Source of the DNA: Cladosporium sp. IMV 00045
Taxonomy: Eukaryota > Ascomycota > Dothideomycetes > Cladosporiales > Cladosporiaceae
Length of the DNA stretch: 57,405 bases
NCBI GenBank assembly: GCA_001931905.2
Contig: MSJI02000188.1
Span: 1-57,405 of the forward strand
Reading direction: 5' to 3'
Position numbers and translations under genes: made by a program. Positions 21,071-32,400 of this stretch are shown here, one piece after another (within the stretch, counting starts at the first letter, position 1; the number at the start of each line of letters is the position of its first letter). Under the pieces are notes generated by a model, which made no database searches, had not been told where the DNA came from, and worked only from the letters and a program-made list of their open reading frames with translations.

Positions 21071-23032
21071 ATGGTGTTTTCTTGGAAGAACGCCATTGTC
21101 GGCGCCATCGCTTTTGGCTCAGCAACTGCCGCCAACCTGAACATCGGCAGTGGAGGCCAGACCATCCAAAACCTCAAGCGAGAGGTAAGCAAACGCCATG
21201 TACTTCTAAATGCGCCATCTGGCTGAAAGCTTTACTAAATCCCGCTTCTCTCACAGACGGGAAGCTTGTCTCTGCTCAAACGCGATGACATCGATCCTAG
21301 CGAGCTCTACCCGGCACACAATCTATCTGTGCCGGTGGACCACTTCCACAACGAAAGCAGATATGAGCCGCATAGTGATGAGCATTTCAACCTGCGGTAC
21401 TGGTTTGATGCCTCGTATTACAAGCCGGGTGGACCTGTTATTGTCCTCCAATCTGGCGAGACTTCTGGAGTGGGCAGATTGCCATTCCTGCAGAAAGGTT
21501 CGTTTTGATCTTTTCTACCTCTGAATGAGTGCCTTTTTGGCCATATTCTAGCGTGGCAAGGTTAGGGATGGACAACACTGACCCATCGTAGGAATTGTTC
21601 ACCAGATGATCCAGGCTACCAACGGCATCGGTGTGATTCTCGAACATCGATACTACGGCACCTCATTCCCAACTCCGGACATCTCGACGGAAAACCTGAG
21701 GTTCTTGACTACAGAACAAGCGCTCGCGGATCAAGCGTACTTCTCGCAGAACATCAAGTTTCCTGGTTTGGTAAGTCTACATTCCCACGTTTCCAATGCC
21801 TTTCGGCATGTTCCCGAAATTTCTCCCCGTACAATCGTCTCGCAAAATGATCATATGCTGCCATGCTTGAACTAACACTTTGACAGGAGAACATCACTCT
21901 TACCAGTAACACCACGGCTCACATCGCCTATGGTGGCTCGTACGCAGGCGCTTTTGTAGCCTTCCTTCGTGTTCTATACCCCGATGTCTACTGGGGAACA
22001 ATCTCCAGCTCTGGAGTCACCAAAGCTATCTACGATTACTGGCAATACTATGATGCTATCGCAACGTACGGGCCAGAGAAATGCATCGAGGCTCAAAAAA
22101 CCTTCACTCACATGGTGGACAACATCCTCGTTGGCAAGAACGACCACGACCTCACCATGACCCTCAAAGACGCCTTCGGTCTCGGCAACATCACATACGA
22201 CGATGACTTTGCCAATCAGCTCGCATCCGGCATTGGTAACTTCCAATCCCTCAACTGGGATCCCGAAGTCAGCAGCGATGAGTTCTACAACTACTGTGGA
22301 AACATCAGCAGCACGGACGTGATCTATCCCGCCACCGAGTCCAAGCGCCAAGTTGCCAGCCAGCTCTTATCCGCCGGCGGCTACCAAGCGAAAGAAGATC
22401 TAGTCACCCAACTGCTAAACTACATCGGCTACATCAACACCACCGTTGTCGAACGCTGCTCCACCACCTCCCAAACCCAAGACGAATGCTTCACCAACCG
22501 CAACGCAACCTTCTACGAGCAAGACTCCCTCGACCAACAAACCTGGCGCAGCTGGGCCTACCAATACTGCACCGAATGGGGCTACCTGCAAACCGGCTCC
22601 GGGGTCCCCACCAATCAACGCCCCCTCATAAGCCGCACCATCGACCTCGAATACAGCACGTTGGTCTGCCGCTACGGTTTCAACATCACCACCCCACCCG
22701 ACGTGGAACGCATCAACAAGCACGGCGGCTACGACATCTCCTACCCCCGCCTCGCCTTCCTCGACGGCGAATGGGACCCTTGGCGTCCCGCGTCGCCGCA
22801 CGCTTACGCTTACGGAGCGAAGCCGCGGAATAGCACGACGAGCGAGCCGTTTATTTTGATCGACGATGCGGTGCACCATTGGGATGAGAACGGGCTGTTC
22901 CCGAACGAAACGACTGCTGAGCTGCCGCCGAAGCCGGTGGTGGATGCGCAGAGGGAGATTGTGAGTTTCGTCAAGGCCTGGATGCAGGAGTGGAAATATA
23001 AGTGTGCGGAGGAGGGGAGGTGGTGGTATTAG
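21071..23032 (+). CDS. Secreted serine peptidase family S28
   Basis: Four exons: 21071-21184, 21257-21497, 21592-21770 and 21887-23032; 559 residues. All joins keep frame; introns are 72, 94, 116 bases, and the second uses a GTTCGT donor. A signal peptide ([12 protein letters not shown]) is followed by the S28 core: [23 protein letters not shown], and the nucleophile Ser196 in YGGSYAG. Near the C-terminus come the Asp of DGEWDPWRP and the His of [10 protein letters not shown]28 enzymes (lysosomal Pro-X carboxypeptidase, DPP II, fungal AnPEP) cleave next to proline, often at acid pH. Many N-glycosylation sites and a conserved Cys pattern fit an extracellular enzyme. Confidence 0.92.
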
Positions 23033-24016
23033 AAGTTTCGATTCTTGCTGGGGAAGAATACATGTATGTACATGAACGCACTGGAATTAATGAATGTAAT
23101 CGAATCGTTTACGTTTGATAGGCGAAGAGACGGCTGGCTTGCGGATGTTTCAAGGAAGTACTCATGAGTCCTTATCCATGTCATCGTGATACTGCAAGCA
23201 CGGTGTTCGCGGAGCCTAGATCGGAGGAATAACACAGAAACGGCGCAACCCCATATCAGACTCGAGGGGGGCGGGAGGGAACACTTCAAGAGTAAGGGAA
23301 ACGATCGGCAATGCATCAGAGGTGTGAGAGTATATGCATTGTATGCATTGAAGGGTTCTGGAAAGGTGTGCGAGCAAGGCCACTGCTTTTACTGTAGCAT
23401 CTGAAGCTGAGAGGAAGCTCACCTAGGTACCTTTTACTTTGTCCAGCTCTTGACCTGGGGAGAGCTCCCAACGACATCTGTTCATACGTCCGCGGCTTTC
23501 ATGCCACCAGGTTCCTTACATCTCCATCAACTGGCAAGCAAGTCTCATATAGGTTTGAATCTTATTTGATTGCATGATTTCGGAAGTGGGTATCATTACT
23601 TGCGAGTCATCTAATCATGACCCATTCCACTCCAGCAAGAAAGTAAAAAAGCAAACCGAGAAACGCCAAAAAATCCCGCCTATCCTTCGAGCGCCCTGAA
23701 TGGCGCTGACTTTGTTCGTCCCTTATGCGTAACTCTTATGTACCATTGAAGTCCTGTGCTTGAAGACAAAGGAGATTTGATGAAGTAAAGAAGAGAAAAC
23801 GCCGTAATTCTCCGTAACACTTCCATCCATCGTACTCAAAGAGAATCCTTTCCTTGCCTTTCGTGAGTCAGTATGTCGTAGTCTGTCGTTTTTCCCCTTC
23901 CCGTTCGGATCCTCGTGAATGCATGTGATCGTATTCCGTGTTCTCCAAATCGCGTTCAGCCGTCATTAGCACAGCCATCCTCCACCCGACACCGCCTAAC
24001 AGTCAGTCCCGCCATC
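23033..24016. other. Intergenic, between convergent genes
   Basis: 984 bases between the S28 stop and the stop of the minus-strand membrane protein. No coding signal, repeat or RNA gene recognised. Confidence 0.55.
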
Positions 24017-25450
24017 TCAAACCTGCACAGCGCCCCTAGCCAAACTCCGCTTCAACCCCATGCTTCGCCCAGCAACTTCCCTCGCGCAGCCCGCCTCGCG
24101 ACCCATCCCAACATCCACAAGCCCTCCTCCCGACCCGCCGGCTTCTAAGAAACCCGCTTCGCGACCGAGAGAGTAGCCTGCCGAAAAGCTGATAGCGGAC
24201 AGAACAACGACCACACCCGCGGAGACGACCCACGTGAGGAGCGTGGGAGAGACAGAAGCGGGGTCCACGGCGGAGTGGCGAGATTTCTTGGCCGGGCTGC
24301 TGCGGCGGGACTTTGAGGGTGAGGTCTTGCGCTTGGTGGCGTCTTTGGTTATGCGGTCGGCTGGTGAGGGTGGGGTGTTGGAGGTTGTGGATGTGGAGCT
24401 GCGGCGGAGGGTGGGTTTGAAAGTCGGTTCTTGGAAGATGGGAGGTTGGATCTGGGTCTGTTGTTGGTTTGGGAGAGCGGATTCGGGGATGAGGCGGAAG
24501 GATGTTGGGTCGACTCTGTTGTCTCGAGGGGCGGTTTGTTGTTGCTGCTGGTGTGGTGCTTTTGTGTTGGGTTTGGAGAGATTGCGGGCTGCTGCTGCGC
24601 AAGAGAGGAGGGTGTTGAGACTAGATCGCAGGGCTTCGTCATGATGTGCGGCGGCGTTGTATGAAGGTGAGAGAATATTCTGAGGGAGATGGGAAGTCTG
24701 ATTCTGGTGTGAGGGAAGAGAGCGGCGAGTGGCTGGACGGGCAGCAGGAGATGGGAAGTATGAATCCGGGACAGGTTGGCTGGCATTTCTTGTGTGTCCG
24801 GCAGAAGGAGGGTGAGTGAACGCGTTTGGCTGAGGGGTGAAGCTGTCGTGGCGAATGGGGTAGTTGATCGCGGTGCGATTTTCGTCGTCAGAGGACTCAT
24901 GCGCTCGGTTGGGAGATGCATTCCTGGATGAACGGTTTGCGGTCGCCATGTACGGGCCCTCCCCAGAAGACGTCATGACACGATCGGACTCGCTCTCGCT
25001 CTCTTCATACTCGTCTTGACTGCTAGTACCGCCAGTGCTAGAGGCCCGAGCGGTGATATGCAAAGTAGATGGGGCTCCAGGCCTGACAACTCTCCTGCGG
25101 CGGTGTCGCTCATTTTGATGCTGTACACGCAGTCCAGTAGTGACGATCTCGTCGTTGGCCGAAGACAGGGAAGAAGATGAAGGCTGTGAGCTGATCTCAA
25201 TCCATGAATCTGAATAGAAGAAGTTAGTGTATTGATACGACGGCACATCGGCGTTCAAAGCCGTAAAGGTATTCATCGTGTAATCGAGTGTTTTTCCTGA
25301 TAGTTGTAAAGCAGTGGATGCCTCCAGTCAGAACAAAAGTGCCAACCCACCTTCGGACCTGACTTGATTGCCGTGTGATGTAGCGCGGCGGATGTTCATG
25401 TCGTTCACTTGACCCAAGCGCGGTCTGCTGCCGGTGTTTGTGTGCGCCAT
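24017..25450 (-). CDS. Low-complexity protein with C-terminal membrane span
   Basis: Two exons on the minus strand: 25450-25351 and 25209-24017; the 141-base intron has donor GTGGGT, a CACTAAC branch and acceptor TTCAG; 430 residues. The first exon is short (MAHTNTGSRPRL...). The protein is mostly disordered: SWIEISSQPSSSSLSS, RxxR clusters, Gln and Pro runs. A conserved-looking patch (DEALRSSLNTLLSCAAAARNLSK) lies near residue 245. A basic stretch (SPSKSRRSSPAKKSRHS) precedes one membrane span (LLTWVVSAGVVVVLSAISFSAGY) about 60 residues from the end. It may be a tail-anchored ER or nuclear-envelope protein. I do not recognise the family. Confidence 0.72.
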
Positions 25451-26597
25451 GTTGGCTTGTGTTCGGCACCAGTTGTCCTTTGGTTTGACACGACTATATC
25501 TTCAATACGCAGGCCAGCTCTTTTTAAAAGTGATCCAAGGTCTCCGCCAACGACTATGGTCTGATGTGTTGCAGGCGGAGCTGGGCGATATCGGCGTGTT
25601 CCTGACGATGGACGTTATGCGACCCCACCAGAAGAAGATGGCGGGCGGTGGTGGCGGGTGGGCGGTCAGTCAGGCAGACAGATGTTGGAGCAAGGTGGGA
25701 GATATAGTGGGTTGCAAGGATGAGAGAGAGGGACAGATGGGTCCTGGCGGCAGGCACAACAAGCATCAAGCGAGCAATAGGCCAAGTCAGCAGACGCGGG
25801 CATACGACGGGCTAGAAGAGCGAAGTCGTCCCTCACCATCATCATCATCTCCAGCACTCACCACTCTCCTCCATTAGGCTGTCGTGTCGCCCGCCTACAC
25901 CGCCCAGTGAGACACAACGTGGGGTAAAGACCGTGCACGTGATCATGTGGGGTTCCTTCCTGACGTCGGCCTTTCGGCTCGGTTTCGCGCGACTGCATGT
26001 ATACCTCACAAAAATCTTGTTTCTCTTCTCTTTCATCCTACTTGCATGCGAGTAGCGTACAACACCACGAACGCAATTGAAAGAGACCTCCGGATTGAGA
26101 CTTCCAAATTTCAGGGCGAACATCCCTTACCATAGGTGTCACAAGTACTTCCCACACAATCTCCTTTATCCTCAACCGTTTGGTCAGGTGCGAGAAGCGG
26201 CCAAGTGCGACATGAAGCTTGCTGATCCCTCTCATTCGCCACCTCATACCTGCGCGCGAGGACTAGTCATATGCCGACCCCTTTTATCCCCCTCCATCCC
26301 ACACGCGCACATTATATTGTTCGACATATCGCGTCGAAGAAAGCGTGAGGGAGACAGGTGAGTGAGGTGACTTTTGTTCTACACAGAAGAAGCATTTTTA
26401 CTTTAGTTTCGCCGGCCGTATAAACGCCGCTCATGGTCAGGGTTTGCTGTAATCTCTCCGGATTCGTTGTGTTTTTCGCGATGGTGTTGGAGAAAGCAGC
26501 TTCACTAGATGTATATCCGCTCTGGAGAGAGGTCGAGTACAATGCCACCAACTACCGGCCTGGCAAGGTAGGTCCAACGCACTGAATACGAGCTTAA
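25451..26597. other. Intergenic
   Basis: 1147 bases. It contains a CACGTG E-box at 25936-25941 and a TGACGTC near 25960, both possible bZIP/bHLH sites. A 147-codon plus-strand open frame (25434-25877) lies across the first exon of the preceding gene and has no recognisable motif. A short plus-strand frame near 26480-26570 reads plausibly but has no gene context. Confidence 0.45.
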
Positions 26598-27047
26598 TCA
26601 TGTCTCCCACCAGTATTCCACCTTCATGATGCGAATTCCTTCGGTCTCTTCCTCAGATACATCTTCTCCGGAATCCGGCATCTCCTCGTCGCTGGAGTCA
26701 TCCTCAACCTTGACCCTCCTTCCAGAAATATCGGTTGACTGAGATCCTTCGCATCTCTCGTTGCCCTGAGCAGCAGCTGGAGGAACGATCTCCACCCCTG
26801 ACCAAGGCCATCCCGATGTCTCCCACGAGTACTCGACCTTCATGATGTGGCTTTTGTCGGCATTAACCTCAGGCTGCTGCCATTCCTCGTCGCTGTCCAC
26901 CTCCTCCTCCGCCTTGATCGACTTCTCTGAGAGAACGGCCGAGTCATGTCGAGTGTGCGCTCCAACACCATGGGTTGTGGCAGCAGCGGTGCCAGAGACA
27001 ATCTCAGGCGGATCTCTCCTCAACCTCTGCATGCGGCATTTCGACAT
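26598..27047 (-). CDS. Acidic protein with duplicated SUMO-type motifs
   Basis: A 149-codon open frame with no family I recognise. It contains two diverged copies of a module: a lysine motif, an acidic SDEE block, then IMKVEY.WET (residues about 44-77 and 112-149). Four psi-K-x-E motifs occur: IKAE (Lys45), MKVE (Lys70), VKVE (Lys113) and MKVE (Lys142), each near acidic or Ser residues as in negatively charged SUMO sites. The gene may have upstream exons: the minus strand up to about 27458 reads coding-like in two pieces (KKPHKDEVIRRFAPHGLL and LPLLMQILHNAFTTLG) that could be joined by GTTCGT...CCTAG and GTGGAG...AAAG introns. That would make a protein of about 235 residues. Confidence 0.45.
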   Translation of the reverse strand: MSKCRMQRLRRDPPEIVSGTAAATTHGVGAHTRHDSAVLSEKSIKAEEEVDSDEEWQQPEVNADKSHIMKVEYSWETSGWPWSGVEIVPPAAAQGNERCEGSQSTDISGRRVKVEDDSSDEEMPDSGEDVSEEETEGIRIMKVEYWWET

Positions 27048-27760
27048 CTAGGCATTATGCGATCAGCATCACATCCAACAAGAGAAAGATGATTAATCAC
27101 GAACCCTCTCATGGCCCCTCGCAATGGTATGCAGAAGACCATGCGGAGCGAAGCGTCTGATCACCTCGTCCTTGTGTGGCTTTTTGCCCAAAAGCCCCAA
27201 AGCACCGAAAGAACGGCCTTCCATGGCTTTGCACGGCTTGCCACTTAGTCTTCTTCATATCGCCTCCACGCGAGCTTTGATTGATGGGAAGCTTTTGTCC
27301 AGCAAAGCTTTATCTCGGCCCAGCGTTGTGAATGCGTTGTGGAGAATCTGCATAAGCAGCGGCAGAGTCCAGGTTGGCGGATTTGTGGGCATCTTGGTTT
27401 TTTGTCGGTAGTTCGAAGAAGTGACATGTACCTCAGATGGTGGTGAAACGAGCGGCATATGTTAGGACATGAACGCTCGTTTCTGCGGTGGTAAGAATGA
27501 CCATGACCCAGCATGGGAAACCGCAAGGAAAGACCTACCATTTCATTCTCCGTACTGTTTGCACTTGCACGATGGACAACTCCATTGGCACTGTCAGGAG
27601 CACCCTACTCATTCAGAAAGAACAGATCCAACTTGGCGGCAGGAGCCTCGAACAACAAGGCAGGGACAGATCTATGGACCACACAAACCCCGTGCCATGA
27701 TGACAGAAACCATATCCCCATCGAAGCTCTCACGTAACAATGCAAGCTGCAGCACCCACC
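27048..27760. other. Intergenic or possible 5' exons of the acidic-protein gene
   Basis: 713 bases. The minus strand between 27094 and 27392 may encode further N-terminal exons of the gene at 26598-27047. Nothing else is recognised. Confidence 0.35.
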
Positions 27761-28409
27761 CTATGCTTTCTTACAAGCCACCGTAATGAAAACCACCAGC
27801 GCCATAGCCGCCGTCCCAGCCAAACAGCCCTATCGTCAAAAGTCAGCGAAAACTCAAGAAACCCAAAACTGCCAGAAACCCCATCCTCACCTGAATCATC
27901 CACCCACTCCCCGGGCTAACAATCTTCAACGCCTCCCCAATCAACACCATCGAAGCCGCCTGCAACGCCAGACTCGACCAACTCCCACTCGCCACCAACC
28001 CCCTCGGCACAGCCTCATACCAAACGCCACAATCCCGCACCTTCGTCCTGGAAAGTCTCACGAAGCGATCGTAAGTCTGCAGAATCCTCAACGCCAGCGT
28101 AATCATGAGCGAAAACCCCGACGCCGCCGCGGACCAAGACAGCAGTTCTGCGGAGCGGCGCGTTTGGGTCAGCGCTGTGAGGGTTGGAGCGTCGGTTGCG
28201 CTGGCGTTAAGGGAAGTGCCTAGGAAGTTTCCGCTGGTGGAGAAGCCTTGGGAGGCGGAGAGGGAGAAGGAGATGGTGATTACGGCGACGAAGGAGACGA
28301 GGTCCAGGTATTCCGAGAAGGGCGGTTTGGTGGGTTCGGGGGTGGGGGTGGGGGGTTTGTGGGGGGTGCCATGGAGGGGTTGGGCGCAGGAGGGGCAGGG
28401 GGTGGACAT
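27761..28409 (-). CDS. Small integral membrane protein, four spans
   Basis: Two exons on the minus strand: 28409-27891 and 27829-27761; the intron is 61 bases (GTGAGG...GATAG) and in phase; 195 residues. ATG 28409 (MSTPCPSCAQPL) was preferred over an upstream ATG that only adds a leader. Four hydrophobic spans are seen: LVSFVAVITISFSLSASQGF, a Ser/Ala-rich span (LSWSAAASGFSLMITLAL), LALQAASMVLIGEALKIV, and in the second exon GTAAMALVVFITVAC. The end CKKA is near a C-terminal KKxx-like signal but not an exact one. A CPSC motif sits at the N-terminus. The family is unknown to me; it looks lineage-specific. Confidence 0.65.
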
Positions 28410-29382
28410 TTTTTTGGCGAGGTTTTGAGTCTTGAAAGATGGATGCTCAACTTGCAGGAAATACTCTGTTGACTGGTGATCGCGCATAGAAAGGAAAGGT
28501 AAAGTCGTCCAAATGGCACGAGGTCTCGATTTTACTTACCTTGTGAACGTGCGGCTGATGCGTCGATGGCCTGATCAAAGCCCCGCGTCTCACAAACGCC
28601 ACATGCATGCAACTCTCGTGCAAACAGCAACGATAAAGCAGAAGGTAATGGCGTCTCTTGCGGAGCCGGAAGCACGTGACAATGTCAGGTTACTCGACTG
28701 TGCGATTCTGTCGACCTTACCAATTGTTTTTAATCAAAGTTAACAGATAGGCTTCGAGCTTGAGTCTCAAACGGCATCGATGGCCGCAGAAAAACTCCTA
28801 AGTCTGCCTTGGCTCATCTCATATTCATCGCATATTCCGACTAGCAAATCGTCCCAGCGATCCGGAATCAAGCGAAGGAATGGCAATAAGCGGAACTCCT
28901 TTCTTCTATTTGACCTCGTGATTTAGGGCTGAAGTCTGGACCCATGATGTCGCGGAACGAAGGCGTCTCTCTCAATTGGCTGTAGATCTAGGGTCCTTCT
29001 CATATCAGATAACTCGCCCTGAGCGCGGTCTTCGTCCCGCGTGGCAAGCAATTCGGCTTCGGCTTCAGACAAGCAATCTTCGGCCATCCGTCGGTTTCGC
29101 GTGCATCACAGCGACGGCTTCAAACACGGATATATAGACAATTTCTTTCGCACTTTTTGATGCGGACGTATCGAGGCAGCAGCATCTTTTCTCAAGACAG
29201 TTATCGCCAATATGACCAATTGCCCTGTGGTGAACTCAAGTGTGCCAGGCAAAAATGGCGCATGGCGAACATTATATAAATGCGACCTGCGGTAGGGATG
29301 GCAGGTGGCTTCGACATTCAACGCATGACATCTCAACTTCTATCTGCTAAACGACTGGTACAATCACTCAGCAATTTTATAC
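28410..29382. other. Divergent intergenic region
   Basis: 973 bases between the four-span protein (minus) and the DHA1 carrier (plus). It holds a CACGTGAC box at 28673-28680 and the TATA box at 29273. No gene recognised. Confidence 0.5.
29273..29280 (+). promoter_or_regulatory. TATA box of the DHA1 MFS gene
   Basis: TATATAAA about 105 bases before the ATG at 29383. A strong TATA box suggests stress- or substrate-inducible expression. Confidence 0.55.
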
Positions 29383-31074
29383 ATGGAAAGAGGACGCACC
29401 CGTCACTTCATACCTAGAGAACACTTCACCCTCCCTTCCATCGCCAACACTTCTGTGTCTTCGTTAAGCCTCAAGAGGGTCGATCATCACGAAGTGGACA
29501 ACAGCCAGAGCTCTATGCCTTCAAGCGAGATCGGATCACCAAACTGGCCGAATGGGAACTCCGGACACAATGCCTCCCAAACGATGAACTCCTCCAGGAA
29601 CGATGATCGCCATGTCCATTACGAAAGCGACAGCTCTCTTCCATCATACCAGCTTGTCGAGTTCCGCGAGAATGACCCCGAGAACCCCAAAAACTGGTCC
29701 AAAGCACTGAAGTGGTGGGTCACCATGGTTGTTGCCCTGACCTGCTTCGTTGTCGCATTCAACAGCGCCGTTATCACCGCCGAGCCGGCCGGACCTGCAA
29801 TCGCTTTCGATGTCAGCGAGGAAGTGGCTCTACTCGCAGTATCTTTCTTCGTCTTTGGTTTCGGCGCTGGACCCATGATATTTGCGCCTCTCAGTGAGAT
29901 CCTTGGTCGCCAGATTGTCTACATCTCGACTCTTTTTGTCGCCCTCATCTTCATCATACCATGCGCAGTGGCCAAGAACATTGAGACCCTTCTAGTCTGC
30001 CGCTTGATCGATGGCATCGCATTTTCAGCACCGATGACTCTTGTTGGCGGCTCACTTGCCGATATGTGGCGACCAGAAGAACGAGGTGTCCCAATGGCCG
30101 CATTTTCATCCGCCCCTTTTCTGGGCCCGGCACTGGGTCCTCTCATTGGAGGATTCATCGCTGATCACTTGTCCTGGCGCTGGCTATACTGGATCCAACT
30201 GATCGCATCCGGTGCTATCTGGTTTCTGATCACATTCACCGTGCCGGAGACTTTCGCACCGACCATTCTTGCACGCAGGGCTAAGAAGCTGCGCAAAGAC
30301 GCTGCTCCTGGCGGCAAGAAGTACGTCACTGAAGAGGAGCTTGAAGGAACACCTTTCGCTGCAAAAATGCGTGTTTTCCTCGTACGGCCCTTCAAGCTGC
30401 TCTTCCTCGAGCCGATTGTCATGTTCCTCTCGCTCTACATGTCAGTCCTCTACGGCCTCTTGTACATGTTCTTCATCGCGTACCCGATCGTGTATGAAGA
30501 AGGAAAAGGATACAGCCACAGCATCACAGGTCTGATGTTCATTCCCGTAGCCGTGGGAGTGCTTCTCAGCGCCGCCTGCGCTCCCTTCGTGAAGAACCAC
30601 TACATGCAGCTAGTGACAAAACATAACGGCAAGCCTCCAGCAGAAGCACGCTTATGGCCAATGATGCTCAGCTGTTGGCTTATCCCCATCGGCCTCTTCA
30701 TCTTCGCCTGGACCTCCTATCCCTCGCTATCATGGGCAGGCCCAGCCCTCGGTGGTCTCCCCGTCGGATTCGGATTCATCTTCCTCTACAACAGCGCCAA
30801 CAACTATATCGTCGATTCCTACCAGGATAAAGCGGCATCCGCTCTTGCGGCAAAAACTTGCATCCGCAGCTTTTGGGGTGGCGCTACCGTCCTCTTCACC
30901 ACTCAGATGTATCACAGACTGGGCTACCAGTGGGCCAGCTCACTTCTCGCTTTCATTGCCCTCGCCTGCTGCGCCATTCCGTACGTCTTCTACTACTACG
31001 GTGCGAGGATCCGCAAGCGAAGTAAGTTTGCGTATGCTGGAGACGAGGAGATTTCGCAAAAAGGTCCACAGTAG
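29383..31074 (+). CDS. MFS transporter, DHA1 (TPO/multidrug) type
   Basis: An intronless 563-residue protein. A long Ser-rich cytosolic N-terminus ends in the DHA1 hallmark DPENPKNWS, followed by 12 predicted spans. Motif A is FAPLSEILGRQIVY after span 2. The span-4 region holds RLIDGIAFSAPMTLVGGSLADMW and motif C is SSAPFLGPALGPLIGGF in span 5. The family exports polyamines, azoles or other small toxins by proton antiport at the plasma membrane. The nearest experimental types are the yeast TPO and fungal FLU1/multidrug groups; the substrate cannot be told from sequence. No biosynthetic gene is adjacent. Confidence 0.9.
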   Translation: MERGRTRHFIPREHFTLPSIANTSVSSLSLKRVDHHEVDNSQSSMPSSEIGSPNWPNGNSGHNASQTMNSSRNDDRHVHYESDSSLPSYQLVEFRENDPENPKNWSKALKWWVTMVVALTCFVVAFNSAVITAEPAGPAIAFDVSEEVALLAVSFFVFGFGAGPMIFAPLSEILGRQIVYISTLFVALIFIIPCAVAKNIETLLVCRLIDGIAFSAPMTLVGGSLADMWRPEERGVPMAAFSSAPFLGPALGPLIGGFIADHLSWRWLYWIQLIASGAIWFLITFTVPETFAPTILARRAKKLRKDAAPGGKKYVTEEELEGTPFAAKMRVFLVRPFKLLFLEPIVMFLSLYMSVLYGLLYMFFIAYPIVYEEGKGYSHSITGLMFIPVAVGVLLSAACAPFVKNHYMQLVTKHNGKPPAEARLWPMMLSCWLIPIGLFIFAWTSYPSLSWAGPALGGLPVGFGFIFLYNSANNYIVDSYQDKAASALAAKTCIRSFWGGATVLFTTQMYHRLGYQWASSLLAFIALACCAIPYVFYYYGARIRKRSKFAYAGDEEISQKGPQ

Positions 31075-31510
31075 AGATCTTACTCTCAAGTCGGTTGGCT
31101 TTACAGTTGAATTGAACCGAGCATTTGCACATAGATTGTAGAATTTGTACTTCCATGGCGAACATTGTTGACGGCGTTGGATTATACATATACAGAAAAC
31201 ATTTATCAGTTTCACGATCAGTACTTTCCCTTCATGACAAATCACCTTGACATCTGCTTTTCCATTCATCAGCGTGCCTGAGAGGAAGCAGACATCTCCC
31301 ACGCAAGACGACCTGACTAACTCGAACGACTCGCCCTGGTGGACCAATGCGAATATGGGCGGCTAGAGGTAGGTCGTGATATGATAACTCGCTCGCGCTA
31401 AGCTGAAACAGTGAGGCTGCATGACCCAGCCAACATCATCTCGACCTGAGCAGTGGCGGTGTCACATAAGCTCACCTCAACCGTCCACAAATATCAAAAC
31501 AAAACAAACA
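31075..31510. other. Intergenic
   Basis: 436 bases between two plus-strand genes; no feature recognised. Confidence 0.55.
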
Positions 31511-32400
31511 ATGCCCTCCCCCGAACTCCAGTCCCTAATCTCAAAACTCCGCCACTCGACGTACATTCTCGTCGTCCTAGGCGCCGGCCTATCCCGACCC
31601 TCCGGCATCCCCACCTATCGAAACGACCCTTGGTTCTGGCCAAACCCCGTCGAAAGCATAGCAACCGAAAAAACCTTCCAGCGGAATCCACTGTACGTGT
31701 GGGCGGTCTACGAGCGCCTGCGCTCGATAGCGAGAGCTGCGCGGCCCAATGCTGGCCATTTTGCGTTGGCACGGTTGGTGAGAGCAAAGCCGAGCCTTTT
31801 GACGGTTTCGCAAAATATTGATGGTGTGTGATTATCATGCTTAGTTGGATGTCACTGTAGCTCGGATCGTGAGGAGCTGATCTAATGCTTTGGTAGAACT
31901 TTGTCAAGAAGCGGGCCACGGCAGCAGGCAATTGGTGTCGTTGCACGGTTCTCTGTTCAGAATTCGATGTTCGGGCAAAGATTGCGGGTATAGTAGCTTC
32001 AATTATGATCAGAAGCCGACAGTATTTCTCGCCATCCGATGGTCAAGATCTTGCAAAGAGATGTGCGGCACTCAGCGAGACAGATATTCCCAGCTGCCCC
32101 CTCTGTCGATCATCGAAGCTCCGGCCTGGTGTGCACTGGTTCGGCGAGAGGTTGCCGAAGGAAGAGTTAAGCCGGGTCGAAGAATGGCTTGAGAGCTCGC
32201 CGAGGGTGGATTTGGTGCTTGTTGTTGGGACTGAGAGATCTCCTTTCGTCAAAGATGCGATGGATAAGGGTGCTGAGGTTGCTTGGCTGAACTATTTTGA
32301 AGAGGATCTGACGAGTACTGGTGGCGATTGGTATGTGGATGGGTGTGCTTCGGAGACTTTGCCTTATTTAGTGGATGCTTCTTTGCAGGAAGCAGGATGA
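31511..32400 (+). CDS. Sirtuin (Sir2-family deacylase), frame disturbed
   Basis: Exon 1 is 31511-31823 and exon 2 starts at 31897 (73-base intron, TCTAAT branch). Family motifs are clear: GAGLSRPSGIPTYR (NAD site, residues 24-37), SQNID, catalytic His121 in SLHGSLF, and zinc Cys at CSGKDC and CPLC. LRPGVHWFGERLP, VGTERSPF and AWLNY complete the fold. The frame changes from phase 0 to phase 1 between about 31990 and 32060. Either a single-base indel occurred near 32035, or a weak intron is removed: 31988-32075 (GTATAG...CAG) restores frame but deletes about 29 residues of the zinc module. Class III-like (SIRT5-type) by the FGE..P spacing. It lies tail to tail with the aldo-keto reductase gene. 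Confidence 0.75.

Noticed and set aside
25434..25877. 147-codon plus-strand frame
   Set aside because: Overlaps the first exon and start of the minus-strand membrane protein; low complexity and no motif.
31988..32012. 25-base intron that would restore the sirtuin frame
   Set aside because: Too short for spliceosomal removal; an indel or the 88-base intron is more likely.
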